Counted from the first letter of the stretch, positions 50,059-59,482 are shown. The stretch is 64,000 bases of DNA from Thermotogaceae bacterium (GCA_027077795.1 JALWTT010000015.1:333279-397278), one strand, 5' to 3'. The notes: a model not told the origin generated them from the letters alone. A program made the numbers and translations.

Positions 50059-51060
50059 TTAGAAAAGCTTCTCTTGCTTTTCATATCCAAGATGCTGATA
50101 GGCTTTTTCAGTGGCAACCCTTCCCCTGCTGGTCCTTGAAAGCAAACCAGCTTGAAGGAGATAAGGTTCGTAGACTTCACTTATCGTGTCAGGCTCCATA
50201 CCCAAAGTGGCTGCGAGTGCATTCAACCCCACTGGTCCTCCTCCATAGATTTCTATGATGGATTTCAGTATTCTCCTATCCGTTGAATCCAGTCCGAGCT
50301 CGTCTATTTCAAGGATTCTCATCGTCTTTTCCACGGTCTCCAGATCGATGACATTTTTCTTTTCAACGGTTGCTACGTCTCTGGACCTCTTGAGAAGTCT
50401 CAGGGCTATCCTTGGTGTGCCACGAGACCTTTTGCCTATCTCGAGCGCTGCTTCTTTTTCAACTCCAATTCCAAGCTTCAAAGCGGCTTTTGTGACTATT
50501 TTGGATAACTCTTCTGCTGAGTAAAAAGTGAGTTCTAAGATCATGCCAAATCGGCTTCTAAGTGGTGATGTCAAAAGCCCCGCTCTAGTTGTGGCGCCGA
50601 TCAAAGTGAACGGTTGGAGTGGGATCCTGACGGATCTTGCCCCAGCCCCTTTTCCTATCATTATGTCAATTTGAAAATCCTCAACAGCCGCATAGAGTAG
50701 CTCCTCAACAGGTCTAGAAATTCTGTGAATCTCATCTATGAACAGTACATCATCTTTTTCAAAACTCGTTAATATCGAAGCTAGGTCACCCTGTCTTTCC
50801 AAAACTGGGCCACTCGTTATATGAATTTGAACCCCCATCTCGTTGGCTATTATCTGAGAGAGTGTGGTTTTACCGAGACCAGGAGAACCGACTAGCAGTA
50901 TATGATCAAGAGGTTCTCCCCTCATCTTCGATGCGTTCAGCGCAATGGAGAGCTTTCTCTTAACCGCATCCTGACCTATGAACTCATCCAAGGTTTGTGG
51001 CCTTAGAAGAACCACATCGTCTCTGTTGAATGGATCCATAATCCTGTCCAATCGAATCAC
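50059..51060 (-). CDS. ruvB: Holliday junction DNA helicase subunit RuvB
   Basis: 333 residues. Motor ATPase of branch migration. LRPQTLDEFIGQDAVKRKL, Walker A LVGSPGLGKTTLS, Walker B VLFIDEIHRI, sensor 1 LIGATTRAGLLTSPLRSRF, arginine finger GTPRIA region and C-terminal winged helix with TLGMEPDTISEVYEPYLLQAGLLSRTSRGRVAT. GTG 51060 gives an N-terminus of the length found in T. maritima; ATG 51039 is an alternative. ruvA is not in the window. Confidence 0.96.
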   Translation of the reverse strand: MIRLDRIMDPFNRDDVVLLRPQTLDEFIGQDAVKRKLSIALNASKMRGEPLDHILLVGSPGLGKTTLSQIIANEMGVQIHITSGPVLERQGDLASILTSFEKDDVLFIDEIHRISRPVEELLYAAVEDFQIDIMIGKGAGARSVRIPLQPFTLIGATTRAGLLTSPLRSRFGMILELTFYSAEELSKIVTKAALKLGIGVEKEAALEIGKRSRGTPRIALRLLKRSRDVATVEKKNVIDLETVEKTMRILEIDELGLDSTDRRILKSIIEIYGGGPVGLNALAATLGMEPDTISEVYEPYLLQAGLLSRTSRGRVATEKAYQHLGYEKQEKLF

Positions 51061-51153
51061 CCAACTGGGATTTTATCAGAATAATCTCTATCGGTCTCGG
51101 TGTGTTGGAGTGGTAGAATCTGATTCGTGAGCATTTCAAAAAGGAGGTGAGCT

Positions 51154-52413
51154 ATGGTGGTGAGAAAACTGTCAGTGATCCTTTTGGTAGCGCTGAGTGC
51201 TCTTCTCATTGCTAAGACAACATTGACAGTGGTTGAGGTTTTCACAAGCCCTGAAAGAGATGCGATATTGAAGGAAATTATCAACAGGTTTGAGGCTCAG
51301 AATCCAGGCGTCAAAATCAACCTCATATCTCCTCCATATGAAACAGCTTATCAGAAGATATACACAATGGTTTCCAACAAGCAGCCAATAGATATTGTGG
51401 AAGTGGGGGATTGGTCACTGAGCACCCTAGCCTCAATGGGAGGACTCGAAAATTTGGAGCCTTATATAGCAAAGTGGGATGGGGCTAAGTACATGCTTCC
51501 AAACCTCTTGGAGTTTGCCAGGATATACAAAGGAAAGGCCTACCTCATTCCGAACGCTGTTTATGCGAAGACTTTGTTCATAAGGAAGGATGTGCTGAAG
51601 AAGTACGGTATCGAGCATGCTCCGAAGACAGTCTTTGAACTCTACGGAATGGCTAGTTACCTAACAGATCCCAGGAAAGGTCAATATGGATATGATTTCA
51701 GAGGGAAAGGTTATCCAACGGATTTCATAGATTTGTTCGTCACATCGTTTTTCAACGACATAGATCCAAACAACATGTATTTAACCAAAGATGGCAGGCT
51801 CATATGGGATGATCCAAGGGCGAAGCTCGGCTTAGAACTGTACGTAAAGATATTCAAAAATGCAGCACCAAAGGACGCAGTTAACTGGGGATTTTCAGAG
51901 CAGATAAACTCGTTTGTTTCGGGGATTGCCCCACTCCTTTACCAGGATCCTGACACCCTTGGGGTTCTCAGGGACAATCTACCGGACAACCTCTATGAGA
52001 CCGATCCGCTGCCGCTAGGTCCATACGGAAAAGCTTATCCGCACTACGGATTCTCGGGATGGGGAATAGTCAGTTATTCAAAACATAAGGACCTCGCATG
52101 GAAATTCATAAAATTTTTCAACTCACCGGAGATTTTATCTTACTGGTGTAAGAACTACGGAGTTCTGCCACCTGATATGAGAGTCTACGAAAACGACCCA
52201 TTTTTCAAGAGTGATAAGTATAAGGGATGGATAGAGATGTTCAACGATCCAGAACATTATCAATTCACGAAGCAACCCATATGGAGTGAAGCTTGGGGTA
52301 AGTGGACAGACCTTCAGGAAAGGACCACACAAGAGATTCTCTTGGGGAAAAAGACAATTGATCAGGTTCTCAAGGAGTGGTCCAAATTTTGGAAAGATGC
52401 CGGTCTGAAATAA
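51154..52413 (+). CDS. sugar-binding protein of ABC transporter (third importer)
   Basis: 419 residues with a signal peptide (RKLSVILLVALSALLIAKT). Mature part is a family 1 solute-binding protein: FTSPERDAILKEIINRFEAQNPGVKINLIS, KQPIDIVEVGDWSLSTLASMGGLENL, LYQDPDTLGVLRDN, GFSGWGIVSYSKHKDLAWKFIKFF. ATG 51154 follows AGGAGGTGAG. No regulator or glycosidase is linked, so the ligand is unknown. Its stop lies inside a terminator-like hairpin. A possible -10 (TAGAAT, 51114-51119) lacks a good -35. Confidence 0.94.
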   Translation: MVVRKLSVILLVALSALLIAKTTLTVVEVFTSPERDAILKEIINRFEAQNPGVKINLISPPYETAYQKIYTMVSNKQPIDIVEVGDWSLSTLASMGGLENLEPYIAKWDGAKYMLPNLLEFARIYKGKAYLIPNAVYAKTLFIRKDVLKKYGIEHAPKTVFELYGMASYLTDPRKGQYGYDFRGKGYPTDFIDLFVTSFFNDIDPNNMYLTKDGRLIWDDPRAKLGLELYVKIFKNAAPKDAVNWGFSEQINSFVSGIAPLLYQDPDTLGVLRDNLPDNLYETDPLPLGPYGKAYPHYGFSGWGIVSYSKHKDLAWKFIKFFNSPEILSYWCKNYGVLPPDMRVYENDPFFKSDKYKGWIEMFNDPEHYQFTKQPIWSEAWGKWTDLQERTTQEILLGKKTIDQVLKEWSKFWKDAGLK

Positions 52414-53294
52414 AACCGCGCCACCCGGCGCGGTTTTTCCTGTACGCTATCCTTCCTGTACTTGTGATGGTCTCCTTCCTTGTTGTTTACCCTACGATAA
52501 GAGGGGTGATTATGTCGTTTCAGAACTACAACCTCTACAACCTTCATGATGTCCACTTTGTGGGGTTTAAAAATTACCGAACAGTTTATACAGATAGCCG
52601 ATTCTATGAGGATTTGTGGAACACGGTTCTGTGGATAGCTGGTTCGGTTTCCCTCCAATTTGTTCTTGGGTTTATACTCGCACTTTTGATGTGGGAACCA
52701 TTCAAGGGCAGAGGAATCTACGCGGGCCTCGTGTTTTACCCATGGGCTCTCTCGGGATTTGCCATAGGACTCGTGTGGTCTTGGTTGATGAATGGAACCT
52801 TTGGGGTTATAAACGACGTTCTAATGAGAATGCATGTGATTGAATATCCCATTCATTTTCTTTCAGATCCAAAATGGGCTATGTTGTCTGTGATCCTGGT
52901 GAATGTTTGGTACGGTATACCTTTCTTCGCGATAATGATATTGGCAGCTCTCCAATCTGTTCCCAAGAGCGTGGTGGAGGCTGCAATGATAGATGGGGCG
53001 GGTCCCATGAGGAGACTTTTTGGAATAGTAATCCCATATATTCGACCAACGATTCTGAGCACGCTTCTTTTAAGGGTAATTTGGGTCATGAACTTCCCGG
53101 ATATAATCTACGGAACCACAAGAGGGGGCCCGGCAGGGGCAACTGAAACACTTTCAGTTTACATGGTAAACGTGGTGTTCTACGAAAATGACTACAGCAA
53201 AGCAGCAACGGTGGGGGTAACTATACTAGCTATATTGATCGTCTACACTTTGATATACATAAAAACTACTTCTTACGAGGAGCTGGAACTGTGA
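52389..53294 (+). CDS. sugar ABC transporter permease, MalF type (third importer)
   Basis: 301 residues from TTG 52389, with AAGGAG 11 nt upstream, inside the end of the binding-protein gene. GTG 52377 is in frame but overlaps the Shine-Dalgarno. The N-terminus MERCRSEIKPRHPARFFLYA is partly encoded by the hairpin at 52412-52437; starting later (GTG or ATG near 52465) would remove most of the first membrane segment. It has six membrane segments and the EAA loop VVEAAMIDGAGPMRRLFGIVIPYIRP. Confidence 0.88.
   Translation: MERCRSEIKPRHPARFFLYAILPVLVMVSFLVVYPTIRGVIMSFQNYNLYNLHDVHFVGFKNYRTVYTDSRFYEDLWNTVLWIAGSVSLQFVLGFILALLMWEPFKGRGIYAGLVFYPWALSGFAIGLVWSWLMNGTFGVINDVLMRMHVIEYPIHFLSDPKWAMLSVILVNVWYGIPFFAIMILAALQSVPKSVVEAAMIDGAGPMRRLFGIVIPYIRPTILSTLLLRVIWVMNFPDIIYGTTRGGPAGATETLSVYMVNVVFYENDYSKAATVGVTILAILIVYTLIYIKTTSYEELEL
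52412..52438 (+). terminator. terminator-like hairpin inside the permease reading frame
   Basis: 11-bp perfect stem AAAACCGCGCC/GGCGCGGTTTT, loop ACCC, ending in five T residues. It contains part of the binding-protein stop codon and codes for residues about 9-17 of the permease. It should end or slow part of the transcripts after the binding-protein gene unless ribosomes are already translating the permease. Confidence 0.85.
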
Positions 53295-54115
53295 GGAAAG
53301 GCAAGAGGGTTTTGAGATTTATCCTACTAACGGTATACCTGATATTTGCGCTCTTTCCTCTCATTTGGATACTATTAACATCGATAAAATCCCCGATGGA
53401 GGTTTACGCGTTTCCAGTCAAATACATACCAAGTCACCTAACATTTCAAAACTATCAAAGGCTTTTCAACTATGCTCATTTTGGGAGATATTTTAAAAAT
53501 AGCCTCCTAGTCGCCGGAATTTCTTCATCGGTATCAACAATTTTGGCGTCTGTAGCAGGATACGCTTTGGCTAGATTCAAGAACAAATGGATACTTCCAA
53601 CAGTATTATTTCTATTCTTCGCTCAAATGATTCCAGCATATCTGATAATGATTCCCCAATATGTGATGTTTTCCAAATTTAACTTGATAGATAAACTGTC
53701 AGGGGTCATTCTCGTATATTCTGGCATAGGCTCAGCGTTCTCGACCATAATGGCTAGAGGCTTTATAGCTAGAATACCTGTGGAACTTGAGGAAGCTGCT
53801 ATGATAGATGGATGCACGAGACTGTGCTCACTTTTTAAAATAACTTTCCCACTCGTTCTTCCAGGTTTGTCAGCTGTCTTCTCGTTCAGCTTCGTGAACA
53901 GCTGGAATGAGATATTCGTTGCATCGCTTTTTCTGAACAGCGACAATAAGATGACAGTTCCTGTCGCTCTCTATTCGTTTATTTCAAAGGCGGGGGTTAA
54001 CTGGGGATTCTTATCAGCAGGTCTTGTAGTAGCACTTCTCCCGACAATAGTAATCTTCGCCTTTGCCCAGAGGTATATAGTGGAGGGCCTTACAAGAGGT
54101 GCTATGAAGTACTAA
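53291..54115 (+). CDS. sugar ABC transporter permease, MalG type (third importer)
   Basis: 274 residues. Six membrane segments, EAA loop LEEAAMIDGCTRLCSLFKITFPLVLPG, C-terminal YIVEGLTRGAMKY. GTG 53291 overlaps the previous stop (GTGA). No linked ATPase. About 95 nt separate it from the convergent xseB gene, without a clear terminator. Confidence 0.95.
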   Translation: MRKGKRVLRFILLTVYLIFALFPLIWILLTSIKSPMEVYAFPVKYIPSHLTFQNYQRLFNYAHFGRYFKNSLLVAGISSSVSTILASVAGYALARFKNKWILPTVLFLFFAQMIPAYLIMIPQYVMFSKFNLIDKLSGVILVYSGIGSAFSTIMARGFIARIPVELEEAAMIDGCTRLCSLFKITFPLVLPGLSAVFSFSFVNSWNEIFVASLFLNSDNKMTVPVALYSFISKAGVNWGFLSAGLVVALLPTIVIFAFAQRYIVEGLTRGAMKY

Positions 54116-54210
54116 GGAGCATCACTGTTTGAAAATGTGTTTAAGTGGATGAGAAGCGTTGAAAAAAGTTTCACAGAGATTGCCGCATAAAAAACTTAGG
54201 TGAACAAGGT

Positions 54211-54399
54211 CTAAGAGCCTTCCAGATCTTTCATGAGATCTTCCAGTTTTCTTTTAGAATCCTTCATCTTTTCCATCCCCTCCTTGTACATTTTTACAGC
54301 TTCTTCAAAGAGTTTTATGGCTTCTTCGAGATCTAAATCACCTTGCTCAAGTTTTTTCTCTATTTCTTCAAGCTTTCTCAAAATTTCTATCATTTTCAC
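54211..54399 (-). CDS. xseB: exodeoxyribonuclease VII small subunit
   Basis: 62 residues, entirely helical with a coiled-coil pattern: LEEIEKKLEQGDLDLEEAIKLFEEAVKMYKEGMEKM. The family signature (E..L..GDL.LEEA...FEEG) is clear. It starts at GTG 54399, overlapping xseA (GTGA). Forms exonuclease VII with XseA. Confidence 0.93.
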   Translation of the reverse strand: MKMIEILRKLEEIEKKLEQGDLDLEEAIKLFEEAVKMYKEGMEKMKDSKRKLEDLMKDLEGS

Positions 54400-55547
54400 T
54401 TGACCTTCACCTCTATATCACCATCTTTCAACACGATTTTCAAAATGTCACCGGACGATATTTCTTTTATACTCCTCACAATTCTTCCATTCTTGATGAC
54501 TATTGCAAACCCCCTTTTAACCACCTCTTCCGGAGATAGATCTCTGATTCTTCTAAACGATCCTACGAGCTTCTCTTCTGTCAAATTCACATATCCTTTC
54601 AACGAGTTGCCGAGGAGTTTTAAGGAGGTTTTGTAACGTTTGAAGATATCTTCCAACGATGCTTCAGTGTACCTTAACCTCGTTTCAAGTGAATTCCCGT
54701 AATATTCCATGAGGTCAAGTATGTCACTAAAGATTCGTCTGGTACTCTCTCTGAGGTTGTCCATAAACTCTCTTTGCCTTGATGTTATCACTTCAGCCGC
54801 AGCCGTTGGAGTGTGTGCTCTCTCGTCAGCTACCATGTCGAGCATAACCGTATCCACTTCATGCCCTATACCGGTTATCAGATACTTGGGAACGGAAAGT
54901 GCTGCCCTGACTACTTTTTCGTCGTTGAACGTCCACAAGTCATCTTTGGAGCCGCCGCCACGTGCAACTATGATAGCATCCAAATCCGTTGCAGCTGCAC
55001 TTTTCAAGGCTTCTACCAGTTCATTAGCCGCATCTTTTCCTTGAACAGATGTGTGAAATATCTTTATCTCAAAGTAATATCCCTTTTCTTTGAAGACCTT
55101 CAAGATATCCATGAGGGCAGCGGAATCTTTCGAAACAATCAAACCTATTCTATAGGGGAACTCTGGTAAGGTTCTCCTTGGTCTGCTGAACGCCCCTTCT
55201 TTCATCAATTTGCTGTAAATCTGGAAAAACCTCAAGGACTTTATCCCGTAAGCTCCTGTTCTCTCTATGTTTTCAACATGAAAGCTGTAGTATCCCCCCT
55301 GTCTGTAAACTTTGACTTCCCCATAAACCCCTATTAGCTCTCCTTCGGCGAGCTTCAGCCATCCCATTCCGAAAAATACACAGGGGAGTCTACTTGACTC
55401 CCCCAACAAGTTGAAAAAAAGGTGGTTTTTTCTAACTCGTAAGCTCGAGACCTCTCCCAAAACCCAGACTCCCGTTAAGTGAGGATCGTTTTCCAAGATC
55501 TGAGCGATCTTCTCTGTGAACTCGTCCACCGAATAGAAATCATCCAT
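54396..55547 (-). CDS. xseA: exodeoxyribonuclease VII large subunit
   Basis: 383 residues from ATG 55547. An N-terminal OB-fold (VWVLGEVSSLRVRKNHLFFNLLG, GELIGVYGEVKVYRQGGYYSFHVENIE) precedes the nuclease domain: FPYRIGLIVSKDSAALMDIL, DAIIVARGGGSKDDLWTFNDEKVVRA, TGIGHEVDTVMLDMVADERAHTPTAAAE. The C-terminal helical region binds XseB, and SPEEVVKRGFAIV closes the protein. An upstream in-frame start (55583) lies inside folD. The start overlaps folD by 8 nt. Confidence 0.95.
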   Translation of the reverse strand: MDDFYSVDEFTEKIAQILENDPHLTGVWVLGEVSSLRVRKNHLFFNLLGESSRLPCVFFGMGWLKLAEGELIGVYGEVKVYRQGGYYSFHVENIERTGAYGIKSLRFFQIYSKLMKEGAFSRPRRTLPEFPYRIGLIVSKDSAALMDILKVFKEKGYYFEIKIFHTSVQGKDAANELVEALKSAAATDLDAIIVARGGGSKDDLWTFNDEKVVRAALSVPKYLITGIGHEVDTVMLDMVADERAHTPTAAAEVITSRQREFMDNLRESTRRIFSDILDLMEYYGNSLETRLRYTEASLEDIFKRYKTSLKLLGNSLKGYVNLTEEKLVGSFRRIRDLSPEEVVKRGFAIVIKNGRIVRSIKEISSGDILKIVLKDGDIEVKVK

Positions 55548-56367
55548 TTTTTCCAGATAGCCTCTCAGCAGCTCTGACAACATGTTCCATGAGAAGAGAG
55601 GTGGTTACCCTACCAACTCCGCCTGGTACAGGTGTTAGAGATGCCTTTTTCTCAACTTCGGGATCAACATCTCCAACGATTTGGTCATCGACGACATTTA
55701 TACCCACATCTATGACTATGGCTCCTTCGTTTACCATATCGGGGTTCACAAGTTTCGGCCTGCCAGCAGCTACTATGAGCGCATCAGCCCTTTTGGTAAT
55801 TACGGGAAGGTCCCTCGTTTTGGAGTGACAAACTGTAACTGTTGCGTCCCTGCCCTTTTTTAGGAGCATTATTTCCACAGGCCTTCCCACCGTTATACTT
55901 CTCCCAATCACCACCACGTCTTTTCCTTTGATCTCCGTGGTACTTTCCAATATCTTAACGGCAGCTTCAGCCGTGCAAGGTGGAAGATATTCTCTTTCGT
56001 AAATGAGCATTCCAAGGTTGTAAGGAGTTCTCCCTTCAACATCCTTTTCAGGTGGTATCCTGAGGGTGAGCTCAAACTCGTCTATTTCTTCTGGAAGAGG
56101 ATGAGTCAAGAATATACCGTGAACCTTCTCATCATTTGCAAGAGTTGAAATGACTTTTAGCAATTCATCCATGGTTGATCCTTCCATGACTTCAAACTCG
56201 ATACCAAGTTTCTTCGCCTTTTTTGCTTGGGAGTTGAGATACGTCACTGTTGAGGGATCGGGTTTGGAAGTTATGGCAACCAGCTTCGGTGAAAAGCCAA
56301 GGTTTCCAACCCTCCTTCGAACATCCTCATCAATGGACTTCGATATGCTTTTGCAATCTATGAGCAT
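55540..56367 (-). CDS. folD: methylenetetrahydrofolate dehydrogenase/cyclohydrolase FolD
   Basis: 275 residues from ATG 56367, with AGGAGGGATAG upstream. Interconverts methylene-, methenyl- and formyl-tetrahydrofolate. Motifs: VHGIFLTHPLPEEIDE, EKDVEGRTPYNLG, PPCTAEAAVKIL, VVVIGRSITVGRPVEIMLLKKGRDATVTVCHSKT, NADP site and VTPVPGGVGRVTTSLLMEH. The Tyr of the active-site pair is Tyr43, but the Lys four residues later is Gln47 (TYLNSQAKK). I recall the same Gln in T. maritima FolD. It works with Fhs, encoded at the right end of the window. Confidence 0.95.
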   Translation of the reverse strand: MLIDCKSISKSIDEDVRRRVGNLGFSPKLVAITSKPDPSTVTYLNSQAKKAKKLGIEFEVMEGSTMDELLKVISTLANDEKVHGIFLTHPLPEEIDEFELTLRIPPEKDVEGRTPYNLGMLIYEREYLPPCTAEAAVKILESTTEIKGKDVVVIGRSITVGRPVEIMLLKKGRDATVTVCHSKTRDLPVITKRADALIVAAGRPKLVNPDMVNEGAIVIDVGINVVDDQIVGDVDPEVEKKASLTPVPGGVGRVTTSLLMEHVVRAAERLSGKNG

Positions 56368-56414
56368 TCTATCCCTCCTTCTTTTGATCGTCCAAATGAT
56401 TATATACGATTTTT

Positions 56415-57725
56415 TCAAATCATCCACTCTTCGAGTACTTCCCCTTCGAACAACATCATCCTTATCTCACCGACAAGGTACAGTGATCCTGCTATTACTA
56501 CTGCATCCGATGGATCTTGAATGGCTTTTTCAAATGCTGTCCAAGGGATCTCAATGGATTCACAGGGGACATGCCTATCTTTGAACATTTCACAGACCTC
56601 TCGCCATTTTGCTGCCCGATGGCTCCTTGGGTGGGTCACATATACCTTTCCAAAAAAGTGTTTCAATTTTTCCACCATTTTTTCCCTGGCTTTGTCATCC
56701 AATATCCCTATAACTCCCACCAGAGTTTTTCCATGGAAGTAATCATCCAGTGACATGGCAAGATTAGCTGCGCCAGATTCGTTGTGTGCACCGTCCATGA
56801 CTATCGTCTTACCTCCGTGTTCAAACACCTCAAATCTTCCGGGGTTCACGACGTTCTTCAAGGCTTTTCTCATAGCTCTTTCATCAATCATATCTATCAT
56901 TTCTAGGGTTCTCACAGCTACGGAGGCGTTCTTTATCTGATGCCTTCCATTGAGTTTGAGTTTCAAATCACCATAAAAGTTTTTACCGCGGTAGTTGAAT
57001 ACGTTTTCATCTAACTTCAACCTGGCATCGCAGAAGAAAAAGTCCCTGTCCAGAATGGAAAGGTCACTTTTTCTCTCATTTGCTATCCTCTTTATCACAT
57101 CAAGTGGTTGTTTCTTTATCTCGCCTGTTATGACTGGCACACTTTTCTTTATTATCCCAGCTTTTTCAAAAGCGATTTTCTCCAAGGTATCTCCTAAAAT
57201 GTTCATATGATCGTAATCAACAGTGGTTATCACAGAGGCAACAGGATTTACCACGTTCGTTGCATCCAACCTTCCTCCAAGCCCAACTTCCACCACTGCC
57301 CAGTCAACCTCTTTTTCCTTGAAATATGTGAAAGCCATAGCCGTTGTGACTTCGAAAAAACTTGGCATCCAGTCCTCTCCTTTTTTGTCAAGCATTTTCA
57401 CCTTTTCCAATACATTTTCAAAGATTTCAACGAGTTCTTCTTCCGTTATCCTCTTTCCATTTACTTCCATTCTCTCCCTAAACGTGTAAAGGTGTGGGGA
57501 GAAGAAAGCTCCTACCCTTTCACCGGATGCTAGAAGAATCCCGTATATCATCCTAGAGGTGGAACCTTTCCCGTTAGTTCCAGTTATGTGTATCACTTTG
57601 TACGCCTTGTGGGGATTTCCCAAGAGCTTCAAGAGTTCTCCTATTCTTTTAAGACCAAGCTCTATTTTCACCTTCCCATGAGGCCTTTCGTTGTACAGAA
57701 TTCTCAAAGCGTCCAGATATTTCAT
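56415..57725 (-). CDS. folC: folylpolyglutamate synthase/dihydrofolate synthase
   Basis: 436 residues. Adds glutamate to folates. Mur-ligase-type motifs: KVIHITGTNGKGSTSRMIYGIL (P-loop), GAFFSPHLYTFRERMEVNGKRI, DWAVVEVGLGGRLDATNVV, VITTVDYDHMNILGDTLEKIAFEKAGIIK, GRHQIKNASVAVRTLE, and VMDGAHNESGAANLA. Its ATG overlaps the ABC exporter stop (ATGA) and folD begins 47 nt downstream, so the folate genes are probably cotranscribed. Confidence 0.96.
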   Translation of the reverse strand: MKYLDALRILYNERPHGKVKIELGLKRIGELLKLLGNPHKAYKVIHITGTNGKGSTSRMIYGILLASGERVGAFFSPHLYTFRERMEVNGKRITEEELVEIFENVLEKVKMLDKKGEDWMPSFFEVTTAMAFTYFKEKEVDWAVVEVGLGGRLDATNVVNPVASVITTVDYDHMNILGDTLEKIAFEKAGIIKKSVPVITGEIKKQPLDVIKRIANERKSDLSILDRDFFFCDARLKLDENVFNYRGKNFYGDLKLKLNGRHQIKNASVAVRTLEMIDMIDERAMRKALKNVVNPGRFEVFEHGGKTIVMDGAHNESGAANLAMSLDDYFHGKTLVGVIGILDDKAREKMVEKLKHFFGKVYVTHPRSHRAAKWREVCEMFKDRHVPCESIEIPWTAFEKAIQDPSDAVVIAGSLYLVGEIRMMLFEGEVLEEWMI

Positions 57726-59482
57726 GCAACGTCACCCACCGTTTGTTGCGAAAACATATCTTTGTATAATCCCCCTATCTTCATCAATTGATCGTGTGTG
57801 CCTTCTTCCACAACCTTTCCAGAGTCCATGACGTATATCCAATCCGAATCCTGGAAAACTTTCAACCTATGGCTTATGACTATCAGGGTTTTCCCCCTCA
57901 TTTCTCTCCTGAGTGCTCTTATTATCTCTTCCTCTGTTTCCGGATCCACAGCTGACAAGCAATCATCGAACAAGTATATGTCTGCGTCCCTCACGAGTGC
58001 TCGTGCTATCATCACTCGTTGCCTCTGACCACCGGAAAGTGTAATCCCTCTTTCACCGACTTTTGTGTGTAAACCCTCTGGGAGTTGTTCTATTTCATCC
58101 AAAACACCGGCGATTTTCAGCGATTTTTTAACCTTCTCTATGGGGATATTTTCACCCAAAGTGATGTTTCTGAGTATGGTGTCTGAGAACAAAAATCCCT
58201 CTTGTGGAACATAGGCTATTCTTCTCCTAAGACTTTTTCCATTCACATCGTTGATGTCTATTCCATTCATAAAAACTCTTTCCCTTTCTACAGGAAGAAG
58301 TTTCAACATGATCTTCGCCAAGGTACTTTTCCCGGATCCCACAGTTCCAACTATTCCTATGAACTTTCCCTCCTCCACGGACATACTCACGTTCCTCAGA
58401 ATGAATCTCTTATCCTCTGGATACCTGTAGTCCAGATCGTTGATCTCCACATATCTGACCTTGCTTAAATTCACAGCGTCTGGCCTATCCTTGACAATCG
58501 GCTCACTTTCCATTATCCTGTACACTCTCTTCAGAGAAGCTCTTCCTTGCTGTATTATGTTGACAACCCAACCAAAGGCTGTCATTGGCCATACAAGCAT
58601 TCCAAGGTATGAATTAAAAGCTATGAAATCTCCTATGGTTATTTCCCCGGATATGGTCATCTTTCCTCCGATGAAAATCGACAGGAATGCGGATATACTT
58701 CCTATGACACGGACCATTGGCCAAAAAACCCCGCTTACAAGCACTAACTTCATCCTGGATTTCAGATTGTTCCATGCGCGCTCTTCGAACATTCCTTCAA
58801 ATTCGTCTATCACTGAAAAGCTCTTGACAATTCTGACTGCGGATACACTCTCTTCGGTGAATCCCGATAACTTTGAAAAAGATTCCTGTACTTGTGCGAA
58901 CGTTTTGTGAATAATCCTACCGAAGAATATGACAACAACGCTGATAAAAAGCATTGGGACGATAACTGTTCCAGTGAGTTTCCAATTCACAAATGTTCCC
59001 ATCATAATGATCGCCATGATACTCATGAAAGTTGCATCTGTGCTTATGACAACACCAGCTGAAAGCATTCTCCAGACCGCTCTCAGGTCATTCGTGAACC
59101 TCGACATCAATTCACCGCGATTCATCTTCCCGTAGAATATCGGATCCAGCTCTAGTAATTTGTTAAAGAGCGTACGCATCGCTCGCTTTTCAAACCGTCT
59201 TGCACTTCCTATTATCATGAGTCTCCATATAAACCTTCCAAGAAATACAGCCAGTGCGAGCCCTACTATCCACGCGGAGAAGATCTTTACAGCACTCGAT
59301 AAGGCATTGTTAGATAGGATTATGTCTATCGACTGTGGTGGAGGAAATGTAAAAAACTCCAGCTTATCAACAACTTTTCCAACGATTCTTGGAACATATA
59401 GTTGAGCAAGATCTACCGTCATCAGAGATACCACACCTATTAGATAGTATTTCCAATTCCTCCTCAGAAAATCCACTATCAT
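57722..59482 (-). CDS. ABC exporter half-transporter (MdlA/TM287-like, degenerate ATPase site)
   Basis: 586 residues: six membrane segments (about 1-310) fused to an ATPase domain. Motifs: Walker A GTVGSGKSTLAKIML, Q-loop YVPQEGFLFSDTILRNI, signature ITLSGGQRQRVMIARAL, Walker B DIYLFDDCLSAVDPET and switch ISHRLKVF. The catalytic Glu after Walker B is Asp (FDDC), as in the degenerate half of heterodimeric exporters such as TM287/288. Such halves need a partner with an intact Glu, but none is encoded next door. The N-terminus DFLRRNWKYYLIGVVSLMTVDLAQLYVPRIVG resembles MdlA. Confidence 0.92.
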   Translation of the reverse strand: MIVDFLRRNWKYYLIGVVSLMTVDLAQLYVPRIVGKVVDKLEFFTFPPPQSIDIILSNNALSSAVKIFSAWIVGLALAVFLGRFIWRLMIIGSARRFEKRAMRTLFNKLLELDPIFYGKMNRGELMSRFTNDLRAVWRMLSAGVVISTDATFMSIMAIIMMGTFVNWKLTGTVIVPMLFISVVVIFFGRIIHKTFAQVQESFSKLSGFTEESVSAVRIVKSFSVIDEFEGMFEERAWNNLKSRMKLVLVSGVFWPMVRVIGSISAFLSIFIGGKMTISGEITIGDFIAFNSYLGMLVWPMTAFGWVVNIIQQGRASLKRVYRIMESEPIVKDRPDAVNLSKVRYVEINDLDYRYPEDKRFILRNVSMSVEEGKFIGIVGTVGSGKSTLAKIMLKLLPVERERVFMNGIDINDVNGKSLRRRIAYVPQEGFLFSDTILRNITLGENIPIEKVKKSLKIAGVLDEIEQLPEGLHTKVGERGITLSGGQRQRVMIARALVRDADIYLFDDCLSAVDPETEEEIIRALRREMRGKTLIVISHRLKVFQDSDWIYVMDSGKVVEEGTHDQLMKIGGLYKDMFSQQTVGDVA

